DNA from: Bacteroidales bacterium UBA1216
Lineage (GTDB): Bacteria; Bacteroidota; Bacteroidia; Bacteroidales; Paludibacteraceae
DNA: 54,109 nt
Direction: 5' to 3'
Assembly (NCBI GenBank): GCA_002309255.1
Contig: DBXI01000029.1
Location: forward strand, 193 to 54,301
The notes beneath the pieces were generated by a model. It did not search any database, was not told the DNA's origin, and saw only the letters and a program-made list of their open reading frames with translations. The position numbers and the translations under genes are program-made. Shown one piece after another: positions 18,501 to 27,701 of this stretch (its first letter is position 1; every line of letters begins with the position of its first letter).

Positions 18501-21108
18501 TGGTATTAACCAACATCGAACTACTCCAATCTGATTCTGTTGGGAGTGTTGCACTTGGCAGACACAGAATCTGATACTGTGTAGCTCCACCACCTGCTGT
18601 CCAACTGAACTGGGCTGTATATGCTGTTACTGTACCTTTCGTCAAGCCGGTCGGTTTTTCAACTTTCGTTGTAAACTGTTTCTTCTTACCGGGACTGAAT
18701 ATGCTTGCCGAATATTTCGTGCGCACATAAAGATCATAATCGGTGCCTAATGTAAGACTTGTAACCGAAACCGATGTTGTGCCCGAACCGACTGTTGTCG
18801 CCATTGACCAATCAACAGCCGCATCGCGTGCTACGATGATATATTGGTAGCCTATCGCACCTTCAGCGGACATATCTGTCCAAGCGGGAGCAACAGTTGT
18901 CTCTGTAATAGAGTTAGCACTTACCACCGCGGGATCAGCTGCTGTCGGCGTGTATGTGGTGGAAGAATAGGAACCACCGCATTCGGTCTGTACTTCAATT
19001 GTATATTCTTGACCGGTTACCAAGCCGGAAGAGATCGTATAGGTCAGAGTGGCAATGTTGTTTACATTTGTCCAGCTGTCCGAACCTTTGCGATAGCGCA
19101 AGTTATAACTCGAAACACCTGCTACAGCACTCCAACTGACGGTAACACCGTTGTATTTCTCGCCGGACAACGAGAGCGCACCCGGTGTCGGGCAAGTCGG
19201 AGTATATGTCTCGCCGGCAGCCACCCAGCCGTCAGCGCTACAATTCGGCTTGACTTGGAAGGTATATGTTGTCCCGACAGAAAGGCCGGTAATATCCTTG
19301 TAAGCAGCGGAGATGTTTGTTCCTGCTGAAACCCAATCCCCGGCACCGGCTTTGTAGCGGACGTCACAATTGGTCGAGGCACTTGTAGTCCACCCAACAC
19401 GCACACCATTGTAAACCTTGTTACTGAGCGTTACGCCTGTGACGTTCGGGCAGGACAACGGAGTAAATTCACATGCATCTGAAGCTACTGTACCACAAGC
19501 ACACATAACCCAGAAGTAGTATGTGGTGCCATCTGTAAGATCTTCGAGATCCACATATGTATTACCGGTAGTAGAAGCACTTTCCCACTCCGATGAGGTA
19601 GGAGCTGTGCTGGAAGTTTTGTAAATGTATTTATAAGAGGTTACCCCCGTTTTGGCTGTCCATGAGAGGTGTGCGGAAGTTCCGGTTACATCCGATGCTA
19701 CAGGAGTGGACGGCTTGGAACAATCCTGAGTAGACGCAACCTCTATCTTCTTGATATATCCATATCTATCTGTCATGGATGATGTACTCGTCGTTGTTGA
19801 ATTGGTGAAGCAAATTGCTATATGTGAGCCAGTTACTGCTCCTGACAGCTCTACAAAATCCGATGTGTTAAATGTGGATGTACTAGTAGTCCTATCTGGA
19901 GAAGCCGTTGAGGTTATTGCATGGAATTTAGAGGCATCACTCACTTCGTCTGCCTTTATATAACCTATTTGGAAGCCAGGATATGCAGCGCCATTGGACG
20001 AAGTGGCATATGTTATTTTTACCTTTAGGTTTTTAATGTCTGTCGAGAACTGAGGTAGTATGATAACAGTTCTCCTCGTATTGTTTGTTTTATTGTTATT
20101 GCCATAGAAACGAATACCGCTCGAAGTATTCAATACATATGGTGCACTATATCCGGAAGTATGTAATTCCGACCAACAAACCGGCATCGTAGAACCTGTT
20201 GTGGCTGCAAACGTTGCATCGCTGTTCCACGGCAGGGTAGAAATATAGCCACAATCTGTTAAAAACGTATTCTTTACCGCTGTGCTTTGATCATCAACTG
20301 CGCAATAAGCGCGCAGATAGAATGTATAGGTGCTATTGCTGGAAAGTCCGCTGATAGTTGTCGACGTTGATGATGTAGGACTACACCAGTCTCCATCCGA
20401 TGGTGTGGTAGTGCCGGATTTGTAGCAATATTGCCACTGCGTTTCGCTACCGCCGGCTGTCCAACTGAATGTGGCCGACTTATCATCTTTCTCATCTAAA
20501 GTCAGGGTTGGCTTAGGACAAGTTACCGGTGCTCCGGGTTCGTATGTAAATGTCGCTTTAGGAAGGAAATCTTATGAATAGCCACTACCATAAACTTGGT
20601 AATGAGTCCATCCACTTGCAGATGAAGAAATCCCATAAAAGCTGCTAGTTGGCCAATTGGAGGCTGTGGATGTCAATTCAATCTGAACGAGCAAATCTCC
20701 TCCCTCATAAGTATATGAGTTTGAAAAATTCAAAGTCAAAAGATTGGAGGTGGCATTAAATGCACCAACATAAACAGTTGTAAATTCGGGAGAAAGGATC
20801 CCACTTAATGTAGTTTGTTCTACTTCTGCCAATTTAACAGTAATTGCTGGACTTCCATTGAAAGTAAGTGTCGCTGCACTAGAATGAAATGTCAAACCAG
20901 TAATAGTTCCACCTGACATATCATCTAAATCTGCAGCGGGATAAATGAATTGATTCTGAAATCTCGTATCAGCGTAGTATCCATATATGGGCAAATATTC
21001 GTTCGTTGCACTTCCATCCGCCACCGTCAACTCATCCGCCCACGCACGTGTAGAGAGACCACAGAGAACGGTGGTTAAACAAATTACAAACGAGTAAAAT
21101 TTTCTCAT
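15502..21108 (-). pseudogene. Giant secreted Fn3 / jelly-roll protein interrupted by an in-frame TAA
   Basis: Reading from ATG 21106-21108, the frame encodes a signal peptide (MRKFYSFVICLTTVLCGLSTRAWA) and most of the shared N-terminal beta module, then meets TAA at 20572-20574 (codon 179). The same frame continues without another stop to 15502, for 1867 residues in all if the stop is counted as one residue. The break falls in the YLPKTTFTY-type motif of its paralogs (here GYS-stop-DFLPKATFTYE), where a single T-to-A change from a Tyr codon would explain it. Downstream are about ten Fn3 and jelly-roll domains, then a C-terminal region parallel to that of the 10509 protein and the tail RKLLINGTLYIIREGRMF. 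As written only 178 residues would be made; a sequencing error, readthrough or a real recent nonsense mutation are all possible. Cotranscribed with the 15075 gene. Confidence 0.85.
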
Positions 21109-21626
21109 ATCTTTAGGTGTTTAAAATTTCTATTTTATGGTTCAAATTCAGTCAACAAATAATCGTGCCCTCGGGGCTAAGAATTATCCAAATTTTCAAA
21201 ATTTATGATGCCCATGTTTTCGTCAACAATTACCGACAATTACCCAGCAATCATTATTCTTTCACACGCGTACGCACAACACAATACACAACAACCACAT
21301 TAATCAATGTGTTGTTGGTAATGAATCTAAGGTGTGCGTGCTTTTTTAGGTTCTACCGGCGTTTTACATCTCCGGTCAGGATGGATGGTTAGGACTCTTG
21401 CATTTTACAGCTCAGGTACGGGTTTACCTTTCATCTTGTTACGGTTAGCGTAGTGCAGAGTTCGTATTCTGTTTATTGCAATTCACAGGTGGCAAAATAG
21501 CACTCAAAACAGCCCCTGTGACAACATGTCTTATCTCCCCAATGGGTAGAGGACTCAAATGTTAACTGCCTGATAATGAGACGTGGCTTTTGTGACGCCA
21601 TGCAGGCATAAACATTAAACCAAACA
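21109..21626 (-). promoter_or_regulatory. Long structured 5' leader of the 15502-21108 gene
   Basis: About 510 bases lie between the predicted transcription start and the ATG, with no supportable gene. The segment 21355-21521 is the second copy of the element in 14238-14703: 7-bp stem 21483-21489 with 21515-21521, 5-bp stem 21355-21359 with 21372-21376, and the same conserved single-stranded blocks. Nearer the start codon (about 21225-21257) is a short stretch with 11-bp periodicity (AACAATTACCG, ACAATTACCCA, GCAATCATTAT). Confidence 0.7.
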
Positions 21627-21657
21627 CAAATATACGGAAAAAATATTGAATCTGCAA
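21627..21657 (-). promoter_or_regulatory. Promoter of the 15502-21108 gene
   Basis: Minus-strand TTG (21655-21657), 20-base spacer, TATATTTG (21627-21634), the same geometry as the promoter at 14704-14734. Confidence 0.78.
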
Positions 21658-21748
21658 ATCTTTCTCGCAGAAAAACAGATTTGAAAAATTAACTTTGCAG
21701 CAACAACGGATCAACCCTACCCCCAAAATAAAATCTCTACCCGAATAT

Positions 21749-21802
21749 TGTAGGTAATTAGTAGGTGATTAGAAGGTAATTAGTAGGTGATTAGTAGGTG
21801 AT
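21749..21802. repeat. 11-bp tandem array, five copies
   Basis: Five consecutive units of AGTAGGTRATT (for example AGTAGGTGATT, AGAAGGTAATT). It sits about 90 bases upstream of the promoter of the 15502-21108 gene and downstream of the terminator at 21869, the same placement as the 10322-10386 array but with a different unit sequence. Confidence 0.9.
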
Positions 21803-21868
21803 AAAGCTGAATCATTGCTTTTACTTCCTGCACCTCACCGCACCGTCCGCGCCGCATGCTTAATACCA

Positions 21869-21902
21869 AAAGAGAGTGCGCCATTGCTGACACACTCCCT
21901 TT
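21869..21902 (-). terminator. Terminator after the 43-aa gene
   Basis: A 12-bp stem with two G-U pairs (21869-21880 with 21891-21902). The minus-strand 3' arm reads CGCACTCTCTTT and runs into TTGG, so the T-run is short. The GGGAGTGTGTC arm is shared with the terminators at 10446 and 14935. Confidence 0.75.
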
Positions 21903-21927
21903 CGGTTAGTCGCTTGTAGCGCAGGGG

Positions 21928-22059
21928 TTAACGGCCGGTGCTTGCGTCAGCAGGGGCGCCAATGTTCATCTGCTCGAAGAACGACTCTGCGCACACTTTG
22001 CTTATTGCGCAGATTGGCATTACCTCAACAACGGGTTGAATATATATGTTCTTTTTCAT
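21928..22059 (-). CDS. 43-residue peptide of the MKKxYIxPxVEV type
   Basis: The ATG at 22057-22059 opens a 43-codon frame starting MKKNIYIQPVVEVMPI and ending APADASTGR before TAA at 21928-21930. Very short Bacteroidales proteins with the same MKK-x-YI-x-P-x-VEV beginning are common beside secreted-protein genes; I recall the pattern but no function. It has two cysteines, no signal peptide and no transmembrane segment. It starts 46 bases after the stop of the 22106 gene and is followed 26 bases later by a terminator hairpin, so it is probably the last gene of that transcript. Codon content and start context support a real gene, but the length leaves doubt. Confidence 0.65.
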   Translation of the reverse strand: MKKNIYIQPVVEVMPICAISKVCAESFFEQMNIGAPADASTGR

Positions 22060-22105
22060 AACTCTCTGAATTTAATCGGTTAAACATCTAACATCATTCA
22101 ATCCA

Positions 22106-25100
22106 TTATTGAATCTTCTGACCTTGTACGTTGTACTTCACGCCATCACGGATAATAATGAGCTGTCCGTTCTCCAGCACCTTCATGCATGGTACGGCGC
22201 TCTGCACGTTATCCGCGCCGGTTGCCACTTCGTTCTGCACCACGATACGTGCCCGCATACCTTTGCGTAGCGGTGCACCGGCTCCGGTCGTGCGCTTGAA
22301 GTACGCGCGGAAAGCCTTCAGGCTCGAGTTGGTACTTGCCCAGGCAAGTCGGTTCTCGGCAGCCACGAACAGCGTCGACTGATCATCTGCGGTAAACGCC
22401 TGCGGCGCAAATATACCGATGAACTCAACAGGCTCATTCGCACCGATCGACTTGCCGACAGATGCGCTGATAGTCACGTTCTCGAAGGTGGCACCGGTGA
22501 TGTTTTCGTTAGCCGACATCTTGAACAGATAGGGCACACCGGCTTGCAGGCCGTCCTCTTTCTCGTAGATACGTACTTGCAACTCATTAGGCTCGATCAC
22601 AGCGTACTTGAATGCATACAGTTCACCACCTTCGAGCGGAGTGCCGTCGAGTGACGACAAGCTGAACGGCAAGCACAGCGTATTATAGTCCCCATCGCAG
22701 TATATCGTGCGACCGATAGTTGCGTAAACAGTCTGACCATTGAGTCCTGCCAATGTCGCCGTGTTGTCAACATTGTCAGCAAGAGTAACATTAGGCAGTA
22801 CGCGAATATCGTCGAGGTAGAGGTAACGACTGGATCCATTGCTCGTACCTACGAACTTAATAGCGACCTCTTTGCCAACATAATCAGAACCGAATAGTTG
22901 AACTGTATCTTTATTCCACTGGTTGTAAACTGCCGAGATAGATTTTGTTCTCTTAAGAACACCATTAACCCAGATTTGTACAGAAGCAGAAACTGTAGCG
23001 TCATTTGCCTTAAAGTGCAAATACTCCAGAACGGCATTGGCAGTAACACTTACCACCGGTGCTTCCAGTGTTGCCGAACCACTGCTTGAGCGAGAATAGA
23101 AACGAATAGCATATGAGCCTGTATGTTTCTTCTCATTGCTTACAGACCATCCGTAAGAACCACTATGAGTCTCTTTCCAGCACCCTGGCAGATTGCCATC
23201 TTCAAAACCTTCGCCCCATCCTAAAGCATTAGCGTCGCAAGGAGTATTAAATGCTGCAGAAGCGTTGCTCCAAGCACTCAGGTCACCGCCACCGCAGTCA
23301 GCCTTAACGCGCACATAATAAGTTGCATTTGCATCAAGACCGGTCAGCGTGAATGGATTAGTGTTAGCTGCGATCTCTGCACCCCAGTTCGTGCCATCGG
23401 TAGAAGTCTGGAGTTTCCATGCCGTCTCGCTGCCACCATTCGTCCAGCTAACCGATGACGTATGCGCCGTAACAGACGATACTGTGACTGTCGTAGGTTT
23501 TGGGCAAGTGGGAGCTACATCAACTGAGAAATCATCAATGTAAAGATAATACTTGTCGTTCGAGTTGTACTTGATAGCCACAAACTTAGTGCCGGCCGGA
23601 AGTGTCTCGGAATATGTTTCATACGAAGTATTCGTACAGTTCGTTTCTGTACCAAACGTAAATGCTGATACATCACGGGTTGTAGTAGAATAGCCAACAG
23701 CGAATGTTTCCGCATATGTTGACATATAAGCCTTGTAAGAGAATTCCACAACTACCGGCCTTGTAGAAACTTCTAATTCAGGTGTGATAAGATACTGTGG
23801 ATAGTCTGGGTATGCAAATTTGAATGCTTCGCTATTTATACCCGTATTCGATGCGCAGTCTTCCATCTTCCAGCAAGTGATCGCGCTGCCAAAGTCCTCA
23901 CTGAATGGCAGAGCCTCAGCCGCACATGCTGTCTTGAAAGCAGCAGAGGCAGAGCTCCACTCACTTACATCACTACTATTGCAAACTGCTTTTACACGCG
24001 CATAGTAAGTGGTGTTGGCCGATAGACCGCTCAATGTGTACGGATTGGTTGTTATATCATTTCCGCTGTTAGCATTCGTCCAGTTGCTACCATCGGTAGA
24101 GTATTGCAATTTCCACACAGTTTCGCTACCTCCTGCTGTCCATGAGATTTCTGCGCTATTAGCCGTAATATTCGATGCCGTAATAGCAGTTGGCTCAATA
24201 CATGAAGGTGTAACAAATACATGAATATTGTCAATGTATGCACTTGCGCTTGACGAAGAGCTGCCGGAATAGCGAATAGCTATGCGCGAAGCATCATCAG
24301 CGGCAGATGTCAAAGCCTTTTTGTAGTGAGTATCGTCGGATGCATAATCCAGAGTTTCTATCTGTTCGAAGGTCGTTCCGTCTGCGGCAATATAGCCTAA
24401 TGTGAATCGCGGGTAAGTGCTGTAATCACTTTTAGGCGATTTGTAGTAGAACTCTATAGACAAAGTGTTGATGTCACGATTCATTTCCGGTAATATGACC
24501 GTGCGAACTGTTGAACTCGTACCTCCGTAGAAGTAAAGAGAATTACTACCCTCATATGCCGAACTACTTGAGTTATACACATAAGGATTAGTGGCGGCTG
24601 GATCCAAATATTCCCAACATCCGGGAAGCTTTCCTGTGCCATCTGTGACACCTTCCGATGTCTCAAATCCCATTGTGTAGTTGCTACCATCGGCCAGACC
24701 GCAAGGTGTCATAAATGCCGCAGATTTAGCACTCCAGGCACTCGTGCTACCACCGCAGTTGGCTTTTACTCGAACGACATACAAGGTATTACTGCTAAGG
24801 TCTGTCAGCGTATACGGATTAGTAGTAACGGCTATCTCATCGCTCCAGTTCTCGCCGTTGTCCGATGAATACTGTAGTTTCCACGCAGAAGCAGAACCAT
24901 TCTCCGTCCAGGAGATAGAAGCCTGATTATAAGCCGTAGCTGAACCTGCAACACCTGTAGGCTTCAGGCAACTTGGTGCCTCTGATACAGAAATGTCATC
25001 TACGCACAAATAGCCATCAGATGAGCCTCCTCCGTATCGAATTGCGACACATGCACCTGCAGGCACACTGGGCAATTCAACCGTAGCCTCCGTGTAACTG

Positions 25101-27097
25101 CTCACTTTGGCAAGTGTCTCTATCGCCTCAAACGTGCTTGCATCAGTCGGGTCGGTTATGTAGCCAATCTCCGGGCTTGCATAACTCGAGCCGGTATATG
25201 TACTTGAATAATTTGAGTACCACAAGGTTATCTGTAGCGTTTTCGATTCGTTCGCTATTTCCGTGAACTCGGGCAGGATGGCTATCTGCTCTGAAGTTGA
25301 TCTTCCGCCATAGAAATACAGGCAGTTTCCACTTGAACCTCTTCTGTAATAACTACTTGAAGATACATATGGATAACTACTACCGATCTTCTTCCAGCAT
25401 GCTGGAATCTCGCCGCTACCTGCTGTTTCGTCATTGAAGTTCTGTGACCAGCCAACACCGGTTACCGCCGCACAGGGGGTAGTAACTTCCGCCGATGAAG
25501 TCCATCCGCTCTGGCTACCACTACAGTCTGCTTGTACTTGCACATAATAAGTAGTGTTAGCTGATAAACCTGTCAGCGTATATGGATTGTCAGTCACTCC
25601 ATTTACTGCCGTCCAACTGCTTTGGTCAGTCGAATACTGCAAATTCCATGAGGCCTCACTTCCTCCCGCAATCCAACTAACACTCGCACTTGTCGCCGAT
25701 GCAGCCTCAGCAGACAGCCCCGTCGGTTTAGCGCAAGCGGAAGCTGCAGATACACTTATATCATCAATTAAGCAGTAATCAGACGCAGACGAACTTCCCG
25801 TGTATTTAATTGCAATGTAATAAGCGTTATTCGGGGCACCAGAAAAAGCAAGATCTTCTGTCTGTGAATAAGTGGAGCTTTGGGATAAAGAAGAGAGGAC
25901 ACTTGCAAACGTTGATGCATCTTCTGGATCAGTCATATAACCTATTTCTAATTTAGCATACGAGTCTCCTGTAAAGTAATCACTCCATGTCCTGTGCCAA
26001 AAAGAAATAGCAAGAGATTTAACAGATGTAGAAAATGGGGGAAGTATAGCATATTGTACATCTTTTCCTGTGAAACGCAATGCTTGTGCTCCATCATTAT
26101 AATAATAATTATAAGCGGCCGGACTTCCACCAATCGCAGACCAACAATTTGGCAATGAACCCACTGCACAATCTGACGATTCAAAACCTGTTGAGTAAGT
26201 AGATATCCCAGCACAACGCGTTTTGAATGAACTGGATACCTCCGAACTTTTTTCACTTGCTGAGCATGAAGCACGCACATAAAAATTATAGTCAGTTGCA
26301 GCAGTCAAACCTTCTATTGTCGCAGAAGCTGAATTTGTAGTCGTTACAGATGCACTTGTCCAATCTACAGTAGTCTCAGCGGGTAAGCATATATATTGCC
26401 ATTCGGATTCACTATCACTACCAGCTGACCATGTAAAACTTGCGGAAGAAGCAGTTATTGTTCCTTTTGTTAAATCAGTGGGCTTGTGACAATTTGGATT
26501 TTCAGCAGCTTCATATGTAAAAGTGGTCATAGGGAGGAAGTATGCTGCAGTTCCGGAAGAAGGAACACTTGAACTACTATTTGCACGAGTGCTCAAGTTC
26601 GCATCTTGGTTAACTCCATAGAAAAAGGTATCCGAATAGCCATTACTTACTACTGAAGTTGTAGTGAGATCAAAAAGCAAGTTGCCACCGTTGTATGTAA
26701 AAGGTGTAAAGGATATTACCATAGTTGTTCCTCGCGCATCTAATAACCCGGTGTATTTGGCAGATGAGGATGTTGCTATGTATGATGTCGGAACAGATGT
26801 GTTTGCGACTTCTTCTAATTTAATAGCATAGGTTGATTTGAATGCTTTAGTAGCCGTTGTCTTTAAATGAAAAGCAATCGAAGATATTTGTTTACCGTTC
26901 ATATCACTCAACATAGAAGAGGGATACAGAACCTGAACATGTTGGTAATCGTCGTCATAATTTCCATAAATCGGGACGAAATGATTATTAGTGGATGTGC
27001 TTTCCGCAACAGTCAGTGTCTCCGCCCCAACTCCGCTCCAGAGGCTACTTATCGCAAGCAGCGTGGCGGTTAATAGAAAATAAGTAAATCTTTTCAT
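22106..27097 (-). CDS. Giant secreted Fn3 / jelly-roll surface protein, 1663 aa
   Basis: Exported multidomain protein. Signal peptide about 1-25 (MKRFTYFLLTATLLAISSLW); shared N-terminal beta module about 26-200 (VPIYGNYDDDYQHVQVLYPSS, YFLPMTTFTYE). After it, Fn3 domains alternate with jelly-rolls in at least five rounds between about residues 203 and 1440; the Fn3 units repeat the SWTxGGSExxWxLQYSxDG and TxYYVxVxAxC motifs, and the jelly-rolls end in xIDDISV or YLDDIRV. About 1445-1640 is a different C-terminal region (TVYATIGRTIYCDGDYNTLC, LPFSLSSL) and the tail is KVLENGQLIIIRDGVKYNV. The gene has its own promoter and a leader of about 150 bases and is followed by a 43-codon gene. Surface adhesion is plausible but unproven. 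Confidence 0.88.
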   Translation of the reverse strand: MKRFTYFLLTATLLAISSLWSGVGAETLTVAESTSTNNHFVPIYGNYDDDYQHVQVLYPSSMLSDMNGKQISSIAFHLKTTATKAFKSTYAIKLEEVANTSVPTSYIATSSSAKYTGLLDARGTTMVISFTPFTYNGGNLLFDLTTTSVVSNGYSDTFFYGVNQDANLSTRANSSSSVPSSGTAAYFLPMTTFTYEAAENPNCHKPTDLTKGTITASSASFTWSAGSDSESEWQYICLPAETTVDWTSASVTTTNSASATIEGLTAATDYNFYVRASCSASEKSSEVSSSFKTRCAGISTYSTGFESSDCAVGSLPNCWSAIGGSPAAYNYYYNDGAQALRFTGKDVQYAILPPFSTSVKSLAISFWHRTWSDYFTGDSYAKLEIGYMTDPEDASTFASVLSSLSQSSTYSQTEDLAFSGAPNNAYYIAIKYTGSSSASDYCLIDDISVSAASACAKPTGLSAEAASATSASVSWIAGGSEASWNLQYSTDQSSWTAVNGVTDNPYTLTGLSANTTYYVQVQADCSGSQSGWTSSAEVTTPCAAVTGVGWSQNFNDETAGSGEIPACWKKIGSSYPYVSSSSYYRRGSSGNCLYFYGGRSTSEQIAILPEFTEIANESKTLQITLWYSNYSSTYTGSSYASPEIGYITDPTDASTFEAIETLAKVSSYTEATVELPSVPAGACVAIRYGGGSSDGYLCVDDISVSEAPSCLKPTGVAGSATAYNQASISWTENGSASAWKLQYSSDNGENWSDEIAVTTNPYTLTDLSSNTLYVVRVKANCGGSTSAWSAKSAAFMTPCGLADGSNYTMGFETSEGVTDGTGKLPGCWEYLDPAATNPYVYNSSSSAYEGSNSLYFYGGTSSTVRTVILPEMNRDINTLSIEFYYKSPKSDYSTYPRFTLGYIAADGTTFEQIETLDYASDDTHYKKALTSAADDASRIAIRYSGSSSSSASAYIDNIHVFVTPSCIEPTAITASNITANSAEISWTAGGSETVWKLQYSTDGSNWTNANSGNDITTNPYTLSGLSANTTYYARVKAVCNSSDVSEWSSASAAFKTACAAEALPFSEDFGSAITCWKMEDCASNTGINSEAFKFAYPDYPQYLITPELEVSTRPVVVEFSYKAYMSTYAETFAVGYSTTTRDVSAFTFGTETNCTNTSYETYSETLPAGTKFVAIKYNSNDKYYLYIDDFSVDVAPTCPKPTTVTVSSVTAHTSSVSWTNGGSETAWKLQTSTDGTNWGAEIAANTNPFTLTGLDANATYYVRVKADCGGGDLSAWSNASAAFNTPCDANALGWGEGFEDGNLPGCWKETHSGSYGWSVSNEKKHTGSYAIRFYSRSSSGSATLEAPVVSVTANAVLEYLHFKANDATVSASVQIWVNGVLKRTKSISAVYNQWNKDTVQLFGSDYVGKEVAIKFVGTSNGSSRYLYLDDIRVLPNVTLADNVDNTATLAGLNGQTVYATIGRTIYCDGDYNTLCLPFSLSSLDGTPLEGGELYAFKYAVIEPNELQVRIYEKEDGLQAGVPYLFKMSANENITGATFENVTISASVGKSIGANEPVEFIGIFAPQAFTADDQSTLFVAAENRLAWASTNSSLKAFRAYFKRTTGAGAPLRKGMRARIVVQNEVATGADNVQSAVPCMKVLENGQLIIIRDGVKYNVQGQKIQ

Positions 27098-27252
27098 ACT
27101 ATGTATGTTTTATTTGTTTATATTCGGATTAGTGTGCATGTTATAATCGGCTGCTATCAACAATGAGCGCAATACAAAAAACAACACAGCATAAGGTTAT
27201 GCGATGTTGGTTAGGCTCTTATAGCGCGTGCGTTTATTAAACGTTGCGGGTG
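27098..27252 (-). promoter_or_regulatory. 5' leader of the 22106 gene
   Basis: About 150 bases between the promoter and ATG. On the minus strand it contains AAGAGCCTAACCAACATC (27203-27220), similar to AAGAGTCCTAACCAYCCATC in the two long leaders, followed by a small hairpin (GCATAA / TTATGC). The rest of the long-leader element is missing. Confidence 0.5.
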
Positions 27253-27283
27253 CAAAGGTACGGAAAAATATTCAAATTTGCAA
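27253..27283 (-). promoter_or_regulatory. Promoter of the 22106 gene
   Basis: Minus-strand TTG (27281-27283), 20-base spacer, TACCTTTG (27253-27260). It is divergent from the plus-strand promoter at 27437; the 150 bases between show nothing else. Confidence 0.8.
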
Positions 27284-27436
27284 ATCTTTTTGCCAAAAAC
27301 AAATTATTGCTATCATCGGTTTCCAATATAGGCGTAAACATTTTACACATTGTCGAAAAACGACGCCTAAAATGATACATTATGTTGGCAAATTGGGGTG
27401 GTTAGTTTCTTTTTGCTATTTATTATGCGGAAAAAG

Positions 27437-27467
27437 TTGCATAATTGAAAAATTTGTTGTATCTTTG
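27437..27467 (+). promoter_or_regulatory. Promoter of a candidate small RNA
   Basis: TTG (27437-27439), 20-base spacer, TATCTTTG (27460-27467), a full match to the local promoter consensus on the plus strand, with no annotated gene downstream in that direction. Confidence 0.75.
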
Positions 27468-27473
27468 CATAGA

Positions 27474-27583
27474 TTTTAGAAGAAGGGACTTTTAAATGTC
27501 CCGAAGTTCAACCCTAAAACCTTCAATATATAGAAACACATCTACTTTTTTCAGGGGAGCACGCCACGGCGCGCTCCTATTTT
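27474..27583 (+). ncRNA. Candidate intergenic small RNA, about 110 nt
   Basis: A consensus promoter ends at 27467 and a terminator-like hairpin ends at about 27583, enclosing about 110 bases. The first part has a 5-bp hairpin (GGGAC at 27485-27489 with GTCCC at 27498-27502); the middle, about 27503-27550, looks unpaired and A/C-rich, and the 3' end is the terminator stem. The downstream gene sufS is on the opposite strand and converges on it, so this is not an mRNA leader for a visible gene. A 43-codon frame starts at 27496 but reads through the terminator to 27627 and looks accidental. It resembles no RNA family I recognise. Confidence 0.55.
27555..27583 (+). terminator. Terminator of the candidate small RNA
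   Basis: GGAGC / GCTCC stem (27556-27560 with 27573-27577) extended through one mismatch by CGC / GCG, then CTATTTTG. The TCCTATTTT ending is like that of the rpsO terminator. Confidence 0.65.
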
Positions 27584-27600
27584 GCGGTGGGGAGGTGTTA

Positions 27601-27688
27601 ACACAAATTACCACGAATTATCCATAAATTTGTAGACGACAAGTTTCTGTCAAATATTACCAATATGCCCCAATATTTATGATGATCA
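27601..27688. repeat. Degenerate 11-bp-period stretch
   Basis: Rows of 11 bases (ACACAAATTAC, CACGAATTATC, CATAAATTTGT, then ATTACCAATAT, GCCCCAATATT) show a loose period. The block GTCAAATATTACCAATAT at 27649-27666 recurs at 42507-42524. It lies between the small RNA and the end of sufS. Confidence 0.55.
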
Positions 27689-27701
27689 AAAAGTTCGGTT
27701 G

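Noticed and set aside
20185..20187. Independent start codon for the 1561-residue part of the interrupted gene
   Set aside because: The Met lies inside a jelly-roll domain, and the same frame extends upstream with clear similarity to paralogs to the TAA at 20572.
27496..27627. 43-codon plus-strand frame beginning MSRSSTLK
   Set aside because: It runs through a terminator hairpin into a degenerate repeat; the interval is better explained as a small RNA.
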